Shown here in pieces: positions 1-7,388 of a DNA stretch of 64,000 nucleotides. The translations under genes and the position numbers were made by a program. Location: positions 1 to 64,000 of the forward strand of contig CACPFN010000005.1 of the NCBI GenBank assembly GCA_902633185.1, read 5' to 3'. Below the pieces are notes generated by a model. It was not told where the DNA came from and searched no databases. It saw only the letters and a program-made list of their open reading frames with translations. The DNA comes from an uncultured Pelagibacteraceae bacterium (GTDB lineage Bacteria > Pseudomonadota > Alphaproteobacteria > Pelagibacterales > Pelagibacteraceae). How positions within the stretch are numbered: position 1 is the first letter of the stretch; every line of letters begins with the position of its first letter.

Positions 1-1
1 T

Positions 2-682
2 AAATGTTGTGAAATTCATGAAATTAAAAATGAAAGAATTATTGAAAGTCATATCTTAATTGATGTGATGGATTTTTTAAGACAAGCTGACAGATGGGTT
101 ATTAATCCATCAAGAGGATCCGAAGGAGCATGGTTACCTCCGTTTAATACAGATGGAGTAAATTTTTTTGAAGAAGACATGACTAAATCTAAAAATTCAT
201 TACAACAGGCTTTGAGCATGAATAGAAGTTTAGATATTAAACCTGAGAAAGAAAATATTTCTAAAGATGAATTAAGACAAAGGTTAATAAATCATCCTCA
301 AAAAGAGTTTTGGCACAAAGATATGATTTGGTACGGTCCTTGTGGAATTGGAACATCAAGGTCATTAGAAGGATTTGTAGATATGCATCAGCTACCTTTT
401 AGAAAATCATTTTCTGAGAGAAATTATTGGGAATTAGGACATTATTGCGAAATTGGAGATGGAAAATTTTCTCTATGTGGTGGATGGCATAGTTTAAAGG
501 CAAAGTATGGATCAAATGATTGGCTTGGGTATACAGCAGATAACCAAGACGTTGTTATGAGAGTAATGGATTTTTATCATCATGATGAAGGATTAATTAG
601 AGAGAATTGGGTACCTATAGATGTAGTTCATATTTTAAAACAAATAGGTATTGATGTGTTTGAAAAAATTAAAAATACTTAG
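2..682 (+). CDS. SnoaL-like (NTF2-fold) protein, 5' end outside the window
   Basis: The frame is open from base 2, so the gene starts before the window; the GTG/ATG at 65/68 is internal, not the real start. The visible 227 residues resemble the SnoaL-like 'polyketide cyclase/ester cyclase' group: a WHKDMIWYGPCGIG segment and a C-terminal stretch where a conserved aromatic-Asp-Phe-Tyr strand is followed by IRENWVPIDVVHIL, the usual last strand and helix of this fold. Members are often tandem two-domain proteins of 300-400 residues, which would fit a missing first half. No enzyme activity can be assigned. It lies tail-to-tail with the HpsN-like dehydrogenase, with only about 54 bases between the stop codons. 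Confidence 0.75.
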   Translation, partial: KCCEIHEIKNERIIESHILIDVMDFLRQADRWVINPSRGSEGAWLPPFNTDGVNFFEEDMTKSKNSLQQALSMNRSLDIKPEKENISKDELRQRLINHPQKEFWHKDMIWYGPCGIGTSRSLEGFVDMHQLPFRKSFSERNYWELGHYCEIGDGKFSLCGGWHSLKAKYGSNDWLGYTADNQDVVMRVMDFYHHDEGLIRENWVPIDVVHILKQIGIDVFEKIKNT

Positions 683-736
683 ATTTAAATAAGTTTATAG
701 TTTTTGAGTGTAATAGAAAAAAATAAAATTATTTAT

Positions 737-2023
737 TTAGTTAGAGAAACCATACTTTCTAAGTCTCACATCACCAGTTCTAGCATGAGCCTCCATACCT
801 TCATATCTAGAAATTCTAGCTGCTGCAGCACCAACTTCTTTGTTAGATTCTTTATTCATCTTTTGGTAAGTAACTGTTTTTATAAATTTTCCAACGTATA
901 AGCCTCCAGTATATTTTCCTGCACCTTTTGTTGGTAGAATATGATTTGGTCCAGAGCATTTATCTCCATATGCAACTGTTGTTTCTTCACCTAAAAATAA
1001 AGAACCATAATTTTTAAGATTTTTTAAATACCAGTCTAAGTTTTCAGCTTGAACCTCCAAATGTTCAGGTGCATATTCATCACTCACTTTCATCATTTCT
1101 TCTTTGGTATCACACATAATTACTTCTCCATAATCTCTCCATGCAGCATCAGCATTATTTCTATTATGTTCAGGTAGTTCTTGAATAATTTCTGGAACTC
1201 TTTTCATAACATAATCACATAAAGATTTATCAGTAGTGTAAAGCCAAGCTGGAGAGTCAGGACCATGTTCAGCCTGTCCAACTAAATCATAAGCGATTAT
1301 TTCTTTGTCAGCTGTATGATCTGCAATAATGCCTATTTCGGTTGGTCCTGCAAATAAATCAATTCCAACTTTTCCAAATAAAATTCTTTTAGACTCTGCT
1401 ACAAATTTATTTCCAGGTCCAACAATCATATCTACTTCAGGATTACCAAAGCAACCATAAGCTAGAGCACCAATTGCTCCTATTCCACCTATATTCATAA
1501 TTACATCTGCACCACATAGGTTAGCTGTATAAATTATAATTGGGTTTGCACCATTTGAATCTTTTGGTGGACTTGTTGCAATTACATTCTTTACTCCTGC
1601 AACTTTTGCTGTTGTCACACTCATTATAGCAGAGGCGATATTATTGTATCTTCCACCAGGAACATAACACCCAACAGTATTTACAGGTATTAATTTTTGT
1701 CCCGCTATTAAACCAGGTGATAATTCAACTTCTGAGTCTTTTCCAAGATTTTCAAGCTGGTGTTCTGCAAACTTCCTAACTCTTTCATGAGAAAACTGAA
1801 TATCGTCTTTAATCTTTTGATCTAAAGTTTTATTTATTTCTTCAATTTTTTCTTTGCTAACAATTATATCACCTTCATAATTATCAAATTTTTTTAAAAT
1901 ATCTTTGACACCTTGATCTTTAGTTTTTTCTAAATCTTTTAAAATAGAACTTACCTTAGTTCTTGTTTCATCTTCTCCTGTAAATGCAGTTTTTTCAGCT
2001 TTTTTTATATAAGTAATTGCCAT
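737..2023 (-). CDS. hpsN: HisD-superfamily dehydrogenase, probable sulfopropanediol 3-dehydrogenase (HpsN-like)
   Basis: This 428-residue protein belongs to the histidinol dehydrogenase superfamily, zinc- and NAD-dependent alcohol-to-acid oxidases. It keeps GQAEH (Q250, H253) for zinc, the catalytic PEHLE pair (E320, H321) and GPTEIGIIAD. The YVPGGRY motif at 120-126, followed by NNIASAIMSV, is the form seen in HpsN-type proteins; true HisD has a different sequence after PGG. HpsN oxidises (R)-2,3-dihydroxypropane-1-sulfonate to (R)-sulfolactate. No other his gene is nearby, whereas a sulfolactate lyase (suyAB), xsc and apr genes are in the same window, which supports a sulfonate role. The gene is followed upstream on the same strand by a phosphotransacetylase-family gene 59 bases away. 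The substrate is inferred; superfamily membership is secure. Confidence 0.7.
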   Translation of the reverse strand: MAITYIKKAEKTAFTGEDETRTKVSSILKDLEKTKDQGVKDILKKFDNYEGDIIVSKEKIEEINKTLDQKIKDDIQFSHERVRKFAEHQLENLGKDSEVELSPGLIAGQKLIPVNTVGCYVPGGRYNNIASAIMSVTTAKVAGVKNVIATSPPKDSNGANPIIIYTANLCGADVIMNIGGIGAIGALAYGCFGNPEVDMIVGPGNKFVAESKRILFGKVGIDLFAGPTEIGIIADHTADKEIIAYDLVGQAEHGPDSPAWLYTTDKSLCDYVMKRVPEIIQELPEHNRNNADAAWRDYGEVIMCDTKEEMMKVSDEYAPEHLEVQAENLDWYLKNLKNYGSLFLGEETTVAYGDKCSGPNHILPTKGAGKYTGGLYVGKFIKTVTYQKMNKESNKEVGAAAARISRYEGMEAHARTGDVRLRKYGFSN

Positions 2024-2082
2024 TATTTTTCCTCTAATTTTACAAATGTTTAAATTATATAAGATGTTTATTCAATAAAAGT

Positions 2083-2994
2083 TTAATCTAAAGCAACAAC
2101 AGCTGCAGCTATAGAAGCAAGTCTTGCTGTCGCATCATCTGATCTACTTGTTATAACAACAGGTACTTTACCTCCAACAACTACGCCTGCTGCACATGCT
2201 CCCATAAAATAAATCATCATTTTTACAAGCGCATTTCCAGTTTCGACATTTGGAACTAATAATACATCAGCTTCCCCAGCAACTATATTCTCAATTCCCT
2301 TAATAGAAGCAGATTTTTTTGAAATACTATTGTCAAATGCTAAGGGTCCAAAAATATCAGCATTAAAATTTTCTTTACTCGCTAATTCAGTTAATTCTTT
2401 AGCTTCAACCGAACTCTGCACACTATTAATAACTTCTTCTGTTGCTGAAAGGATAGAAATCTTTGGTCTTGGAATATTAATTCTATGACTAAAATCTATA
2501 ACATTTCTTAAAATATGCATTTTAGTTTTTAGGTTAGGAGAAACATTCAATGCTCCATCGGTTATGATTAATGGTTTGTCATCTTTTTGTAATGTCATAT
2601 GCCAAATATGACTTAGTCTTGTTTTACCAATTAATTTATATTCTCTTTTAAGAACTTCTTTCATCAATATATCAGTATGAATATGTCCTTTTACAATAAT
2701 TTTTACTTTATCTTCCGATGCAAGTTTTGTTGCAATACTTGCTGTATTATTTTCAGCTGGCTCATTAATTATTTCAAAATTTGATATATCAAATTTAAGC
2801 TCATCTGCACATTCTTGTATTTTTTGTTTATCACCTATTAGTATTGGGGTGATCAATTTTTCAGAGACAGCATCCATTACCGACATCATTGGTAATTTTT
2901 TACCCGCATTTACAATGGCTGCTTTTACTCCTCTTTTTTGATGAGCTATGTTAAGTAGATTAACAGGGCAAACTGTGGATTTATCAGATAACAT
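2083..2994 (-). CDS. Phosphate acetyl/butyryltransferase family protein
   Basis: The 303-residue protein matches the PTA/PTB family, which exchanges phosphate and CoA on short acyl groups. The C-terminal half carries the typical blocks: TDGALNVSPNL, ILSATEEV, a GPLAFDNS active-site segment, ADVLLVPNVETGN and a GGKVPVVITSRSDD motif near the end. The length is that of the short, single-domain type rather than the long Pta or the enoyl-CoA-hydratase fusion. It is transcribed in the same direction as, and 59 bases upstream of, the HpsN-like gene. Because Xsc in this window makes acetyl phosphate from sulfoacetaldehyde, the likely job is acetyl phosphate plus CoA to acetyl-CoA, but butyryl or other substrates cannot be excluded. 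Confidence 0.75.
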   Translation of the reverse strand: MLSDKSTVCPVNLLNIAHQKRGVKAAIVNAGKKLPMMSVMDAVSEKLITPILIGDKQKIQECADELKFDISNFEIINEPAENNTASIATKLASEDKVKIIVKGHIHTDILMKEVLKREYKLIGKTRLSHIWHMTLQKDDKPLIITDGALNVSPNLKTKMHILRNVIDFSHRINIPRPKISILSATEEVINSVQSSVEAKELTELASKENFNADIFGPLAFDNSISKKSASIKGIENIVAGEADVLLVPNVETGNALVKMMIYFMGACAAGVVVGGKVPVVITSRSDDATARLASIAAAVVALD

Positions 2995-3078
2995 ATGAGT
3001 TTAAATATTTGTTATGGTTCTAAATATCAATATTTTTTATTACGTTCGATATAAAAATAGTTTAAAATTGAACAAACG

Positions 3079-3927
3079 ATGGAGATAGTTACAAAAATTG
3101 CACCTATAGCGTTAGCCCTTATAATGTTAGGTCTTGGATTGGGCTTATCAACTAGAGATTTTTTAAGAGTTATAAATAATCCAAAAGATTTTACAGTCGG
3201 AATAATTTGTCAATTAATCCTTCTCCCAATCGTCGCTTATATTTTACTTTTAATATTAAGATTACCAGTTGAATTAGCTTTAGGATTAATGATTATTGCT
3301 GCTGCTCCTGGAGGAGTAACATCAAATGTCTTAACAAAATTTGCAAATGGAGATGTTGCATTATCTATTTCGTTAACAGCAATAGGTAGTTTAATTAGTA
3401 TTTTTTCTGTTCCATTTATTGTTTTTTCTTCAGCCAAATTATTAGGTGTAACTGATTTATCCTCAGATATTACGATGACTGGTATTGCTCTTAAAATGGC
3501 ACTAGTTGTAACTGTGCCAGTAATTCTTGGAATGATAATTAGAAGTTTCGCTGAAAACTTTATTTCGTCTAATATTAATATTGTAAATAGAATTACAGGC
3601 ATTTTATTTATTGTTGTATTTGCAGCAATATGGATTGAGGAAAGAGAAAATATAATATCATACTTAGGTCAAGCGGGTTTAGCTGTTTTAATATTAAACG
3701 TAGTCATGATGACTTTGTCATTTTATATTGCAAAAGGTTTTGCAACTGGAATACCACAGAGAAAATGTATTTCTTTAGAATGTGGATTACAAAATGGAAC
3801 TTTAGCTGTATTTGTAGCAACACAAATTTTCAATGATGTCGCTTACATGGTTCCAACAGCTGCTTACGCATTAATAATGTATATAACTGGATTTATATTT
3901 ATATATATTCTTAAAAATTCTAATTAA
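3079..3927 (+). CDS. Bile acid:sodium symporter (BASS) family transporter
   Basis: A 282-residue, very hydrophobic protein with about eight to ten predicted membrane segments. The block AAAPGGVTSNVLTKFANGDVAL near residue 75 and ECGLQNGTLAVF near residue 235 are the two conserved crossover motifs of the BASS/SBF family, sodium-coupled carriers of organic anions (bile acids, pantoate, pyruvate and others). It starts 84 bases from the divergent phosphotransacetylase-family gene, so the two may share a control region. Given the neighbours, an organic or sulfonated acid is an attractive substrate, but nothing in the sequence decides this. The stop overlaps the end of the convergent regulator by eight bases. 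Confidence 0.85.
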   Translation: MEIVTKIAPIALALIMLGLGLGLSTRDFLRVINNPKDFTVGIICQLILLPIVAYILLLILRLPVELALGLMIIAAAPGGVTSNVLTKFANGDVALSISLTAIGSLISIFSVPFIVFSSAKLLGVTDLSSDITMTGIALKMALVVTVPVILGMIIRSFAENFISSNINIVNRITGILFIVVFAAIWIEERENIISYLGQAGLAVLILNVVMMTLSFYIAKGFATGIPQRKCISLECGLQNGTLAVFVATQIFNDVAYMVPTAAYALIMYITGFIFIYILKNSN

Positions 3928-4882
3928 GATTTATTTGATTGTAGGTTCTTTTTATAAAAACATTTATTGATTTTAAATTTTCATCTTGGATTATCGACAT
4001 ATCTTTAAAATTTTGTTTGCTGACATCAAAATTTATCAATTTATTTTTGTCTAAAGAAATAAATTTATTTTTAGTTAATTTCTTGATTTTTCTTACTACT
4101 GTTGGTCTTGGTATTCCTGTTATTTCAGAAATAGACATTGCATTAATTCCTTTTATTTTTTTATTAATAATTTTATCTCTCCATTTATCTAAATAACTAT
4201 CAACTCCTTTAAGTTGCCTTCCAATTTTTGAATTATTATTCAAAATTATAGTTGCTAAAATAGTAAATATTTCCATATCACCAAAATAATTTTTCCACCT
4301 TAAGCAGTACGGGAATAAAAATTTATAAAATTGATACCAGCAAAATGAGAAATTATGTTTTATTAAGTTATTAATTTCATTACTGGTCATTTCGTTTTTT
4401 ATAACTTTTTCTTCTTTTAAAATTTGACTAAAAACTGATAAAAGTGTGCATATATTTTTTAATGTATCATTTGGCTGTGTTGAATTGTAAGCACTTCTAT
4501 CTATTGTAATCTTCTTGCCCTTTTTTTTAATTATTCCCTTTTTTTCCAGGGATATAACTTTTCTTCTGACACTTTCTTTTGGTATTTTAAGATCCTTTGA
4601 TATTCTTATAAGGTTAATTTTCTCAATCTCTAATGTTTTGTCCTTATAAAAATTATTAAAAGTAATATTTAAATTATTTCGCCTGTAAAAATCAAACTGC
4701 TTACTAATCAAATAAATTAAAATCGTGTAAGTATCTATATCTTTAAACACTTTATAAGCACCGATTGTCCATTCAGACATAAGTTTTAAAAAAAAAGGAC
4801 TTAAAATATCAAAATGATTTTTGAAAATTTTATCGATCAGTTCATCATCTAGTTCGGAATTTACACTTGGTAGCTGCTTCAT
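3920..4882 (-). CDS. Regulator with two winged-helix domains
   Basis: The 320-residue protein appears to contain two related winged-helix units. The first (about 100-150) reads ISKDLKIPKESVRRKVISLEKKGII; the second (about 245-290) reads ISEITGIPRPTVVRKIKKLTKNKFI. Both have the helix-turn-helix pattern 'IP+xxVxRKIxxLxKxxxI' followed by a short wing. The regions before each unit (LMSEWTIGAYKVFKDIDTYTILIYL and LRWKNYFGDMEIFTILATII) also look alike, suggesting an internal duplication of a roughly 150-residue module. I do not recognise a named family. The gene is divergent from a 68-residue membrane protein, and the 101-base gap holds a repeated motif that could be its operator. It convergently overlaps the BASS transporter. 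Confidence 0.7.
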   Translation of the reverse strand: MKQLPSVNSELDDELIDKIFKNHFDILSPFFLKLMSEWTIGAYKVFKDIDTYTILIYLISKQFDFYRRNNLNITFNNFYKDKTLEIEKINLIRISKDLKIPKESVRRKVISLEKKGIIKKKGKKITIDRSAYNSTQPNDTLKNICTLLSVFSQILKEEKVIKNEMTSNEINNLIKHNFSFCWYQFYKFLFPYCLRWKNYFGDMEIFTILATIILNNNSKIGRQLKGVDSYLDKWRDKIINKKIKGINAMSISEITGIPRPTVVRKIKKLTKNKFISLDKNKLINFDVSKQNFKDMSIIQDENLKSINVFIKRTYNQINLN

Positions 4883-4887
4883 AATGT

Positions 4888-4939
4888 TTCAAAACCCAAT
4901 TTGAACAATTTTAAAACTTGAGTCAACCCATTTTGAACA
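4888..4939. promoter_or_regulatory. Candidate operator: repeated AACCCAWTTTGAACA motif
   Basis: AACCCAATTTGAACA (4893-4907) and AACCCATTTTGAACA (4925-4939) match at 14 of 15 positions and start 32 bases apart, about three helical turns. The first copy also lies in an inverted repeat TTCAAA-N6-TTTGAA (4888-4905). The pair sits immediately upstream of the double-winged-helix regulator and between it and the divergent 68-aa gene, a standard place for an autoregulatory site. Function is inferred. Confidence 0.45.
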
Positions 4940-4983
4940 GTTAAATTCTGTAAAATTTTTTTACTATATGATTTAATAATTTA

Positions 4984-5190
4984 ATGAGTACTGAAAGCTT
5001 AAACAGAACATCTAATATTGAAATACCTGAAAAAAAACAGAGAGTAATTCGAATGTCCCCTCGTAAAGTAAATATAGATGTTCTAAAGAAACGAGTAATC
5101 ACTGAAAAGAAAAAAGAGGCACTTCAGTCAAAAATAATAATACTTTCAGTCTGTTTATCTATCGGAATACTAGGTTATTTTGCAGGTTAA
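4984..5190 (+). CDS. Small single-pass membrane protein, unknown function
   Basis: A 68-residue protein with a basic, soluble N-terminal 50 residues (rich in Lys/Arg, including RVIRMSPRKVNIDVLKKRV) and one hydrophobic segment at the C-terminus (IIILSVCLSIGILGYFAG). The positive charges would place the N-terminal part in the cytoplasm. It is divergent from the double-winged-helix regulator across the candidate operator. Its stop overlaps the end of the convergent Ldh2-family gene by four bases. I do not recognise a family. Confidence 0.6.
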   Translation: MSTESLNRTSNIEIPEKKQRVIRMSPRKVNIDVLKKRVITEKKKEALQSKIIILSVCLSIGILGYFAG

Positions 5191-6191
5191 CTAGCTAAGA
5201 GAATATCTAAATCCTTTTTAATATTTTTTGGAATTTTTATAGATTTTTTAGAGTTTGTTTTTGTTCTTAAAAACTTTTGCTCGCCAGGATAAAAGATTTT
5301 TTGTCCTTTTAAATTAGGTATTTTTTTTATTCTTTTAATATTTTTTTTTATCTCTTTTTTATAATCTTTAACAAATAGATTGTCTTTAAATGCTAAAAAT
5401 AAGTGACCGATATTTTGTGGCCCAGAGAAATCATCAAATGGGTCTTTTACTTTGCCACCATGATTACTTCCAACAAATACTCCAGTTAAAATATCTACCA
5501 TCCAGGCTAATCCAGATCCTCTAAATCCAGCTATTGGAAGTTGTACCCCAGCTATAGCTTCTTTTGCATTTGTAGTTGGTTTACCAAATTTGTTTAAAGC
5601 AACGCCATATGGTATTTTTTTTCCTAACTTTTCTGCAATCCTAATTTTACCTCTATTAATCATAGACATTGATGTATCCAGTATAAACGGAACCTTACTA
5701 TTTGTTTGAGTTCCAAAACATATTGGATTAGTTCCAAAGACTGATTTTTTTCCACCGAAAGGCGCAATAGCTGGAGGAGCATTTGTAAATGCAAATGTTA
5801 TTAAATTTTTTTTAACCGCTTGCTCAACGTAATACCCTGATAGTCCATAATGTCCGCTGTTTTTTACAGCAACTAACCCAATCCCTGTTTTTTTTGCATT
5901 TTGTATTGTTTTTTTAATTGCTTCATCTGCTGCAACAAAACCTATAGAATTATCAGCATCAATTATTGATATAGATTTTGATATATTTTTTACAGTAATT
6001 TTAGGTCTCGGATTAATGACTTTTTTTGAGATTCTTTCACAGTACATTTTTAAACGAGACAATCCATGTGAAGGCGCACCTACAAGTTCTGCATTCATAA
6101 TTGCATTTGCGCAAACTATAGAGTGTTTTCTGCTTAATTTAAAATTAGTAAAAATTTTAATAATTAAATTTTTAAGCTCTTTTTCGTCCAT
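5187..6191 (-). CDS. Ldh2/MDH2-family (malate/lactate/sulfolactate) dehydrogenase
   Basis: The 334-residue protein fits the Ldh2/YlbC/ComC family of NAD(P)-dependent 2-hydroxyacid dehydrogenases, which do not have a Rossmann fold. Visible family blocks are APSHGLSRLKMY near residue 37, the His-containing AVKNSGHYGLSGYY at about 110, GTNPICFGTQ near 155, DTSMSMINRGKI near 175 and FRGSGLAWMVDILTGVF near 225. Members act on malate, L-lactate, ureidoglycolate, delta1-piperidine-2-carboxylate or (R)-sulfolactate (ComC). With HpsN-like and SuyAB proteins nearby, a ComC-like sulfolactate role is possible, but the sequence alone does not choose. It is transcribed alone and is convergent with the small membrane protein. 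Confidence 0.8.
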   Translation of the reverse strand: MDEKELKNLIIKIFTNFKLSRKHSIVCANAIMNAELVGAPSHGLSRLKMYCERISKKVINPRPKITVKNISKSISIIDADNSIGFVAADEAIKKTIQNAKKTGIGLVAVKNSGHYGLSGYYVEQAVKKNLITFAFTNAPPAIAPFGGKKSVFGTNPICFGTQTNSKVPFILDTSMSMINRGKIRIAEKLGKKIPYGVALNKFGKPTTNAKEAIAGVQLPIAGFRGSGLAWMVDILTGVFVGSNHGGKVKDPFDDFSGPQNIGHLFLAFKDNLFVKDYKKEIKKNIKRIKKIPNLKGQKIFYPGEQKFLRTKTNSKKSIKIPKNIKKDLDILLAS

Positions 6192-6341
6192 AATTTATGT
6201 AAACATAATTGATTTCAAAATTAAACTATAAATTGAATATTTTTTTTATTTATTAAAATTATCTTTAAATTTGAAGTAACAAAAGATTAACATTAGTAGT
6301 TTAAATTTATTATCATTAACTAATAAAAAAGTGAGGGATAT

Positions 6342-7379
6342 ATGAAAAATATACTTAAAGTAGCTTCTATGGCTCTAGTTCTTTCATTAACACTTTTCGG
6401 CATTACAAATAAAGCTTCAGCTGCAAAACTAACATTATATTGCAGCGTTGAAATAGATGTTTGTGAAATGCTTGAACAAGCTTATGAAAAAGAAACTGGA
6501 ACAAAAGTTGCTATGACAAGAGCAAGTAGTGGTGAAACTTTTGCGAAAATAAAAGCAGAAGCATCAAATCCAAAAGGAGATGTTTGGTTTGGTGGAACAG
6601 GTGATCCACATTTAACTGCAGCACAAGAAAATTTAACTGAGAAATATAAATCTGTTCATTTTAATGATTTATTACCTGCAGCTCAGAACCAAGCAAAAAA
6701 TGCTGATTTTAAATCAGTAGGAATTTATGTTGGTGCATTAGGTTTTGGATACAACAAAGATCTTTTAGCAAAAAAAGGTCTTCCAGCTCCAAAATCATGG
6801 ATGGATTTAACAAAACCAATATATAAAGGTGAAATACAAGTAGCAAATCCAAACTCATCTGGAACTGCTTACACTACCTTAGCCACTATTCTTCAAATAT
6901 TTGGAGAAGATAAAGGTTGGGATTACATGAAAAAACTTCATGCAAACATAAATACATATACTAAATCTGGTTCTGCACCAATTAAGGCAACTGGTAGAGG
7001 TGAAAACTTAATTGGTATTTGTTTCCAACATGATGGTGTGAAACAAACAAAAAAAGGTTTACCGGTTGTTACGGTCTCTCCTGCTGAAGGAACTGGTTAT
7101 GAAGTTGGATCTATGAGTATTATTGCAGGTGCAAGAAATATGAAGGAAGCTAAAAAGTTTTATGACTGGGCTTTAAGTCCTGCTATTCAAACTATGGTTT
7201 TCACTTCAGGAAAATCTTTGCAAGTGCCATCTAATACTAAAGCAAAAGCTGATCCTGATGCTCCAGACTTATCAACAATAAACTTAATTGATTATAATTT
7301 TAAAGTTTATGGAGATAAAAGTACAAGAGCGAGTTTGTTATCCAAATGGGATAACGATGTTTCTGTAATTCCTAGATAA
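6342..7379 (+). CDS. ABC transporter periplasmic substrate-binding protein (AfuA-like)
   Basis: A 345-residue type 1/6 extracellular solute-binding protein with a signal peptide ending around KASAAK (residue 28). The block NPKGDVWFGGTGDPH near residue 80 and the later VGALGFGYNKDLLAKKGLPAP are typical of proteins annotated as 'iron(III) transport system substrate-binding'. The Tyr/His iron ligands of FbpA/FutA proteins are not obvious: the first strand reads LYCSVEIDVCEM. Relatives such as AfuA bind sugar phosphates and others bind aminoethylphosphonate, so iron is unproven. A GTGAGGGA ribosome-binding site lies just before the start. It heads a three-gene operon with the permease (9 bases on) and ATPase. 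Confidence 0.8.
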   Translation: MKNILKVASMALVLSLTLFGITNKASAAKLTLYCSVEIDVCEMLEQAYEKETGTKVAMTRASSGETFAKIKAEASNPKGDVWFGGTGDPHLTAAQENLTEKYKSVHFNDLLPAAQNQAKNADFKSVGIYVGALGFGYNKDLLAKKGLPAPKSWMDLTKPIYKGEIQVANPNSSGTAYTTLATILQIFGEDKGWDYMKKLHANINTYTKSGSAPIKATGRGENLIGICFQHDGVKQTKKGLPVVTVSPAEGTGYEVGSMSIIAGARNMKEAKKFYDWALSPAIQTMVFTSGKSLQVPSNTKAKADPDAPDLSTINLIDYNFKVYGDKSTRASLLSKWDNDVSVIPR

Positions 7380-7388
7380 GGAATTATA

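Noticed and set aside
704-901. Plus-strand 65-aa ORF
   Set aside because: Shadow of the HpsN-like gene, with no recognisable features.
737-2023. Histidinol dehydrogenase of histidine synthesis
   Set aside because: No his genes around it, and the PGGRY/ASAIMSV pattern matches HpsN-like proteins better; kept as a probable sulfonate enzyme with stated doubt.
6016-6231. 71-aa plus-strand ORF
   Set aside because: Antisense to the start of the Ldh2-family gene; no motif.
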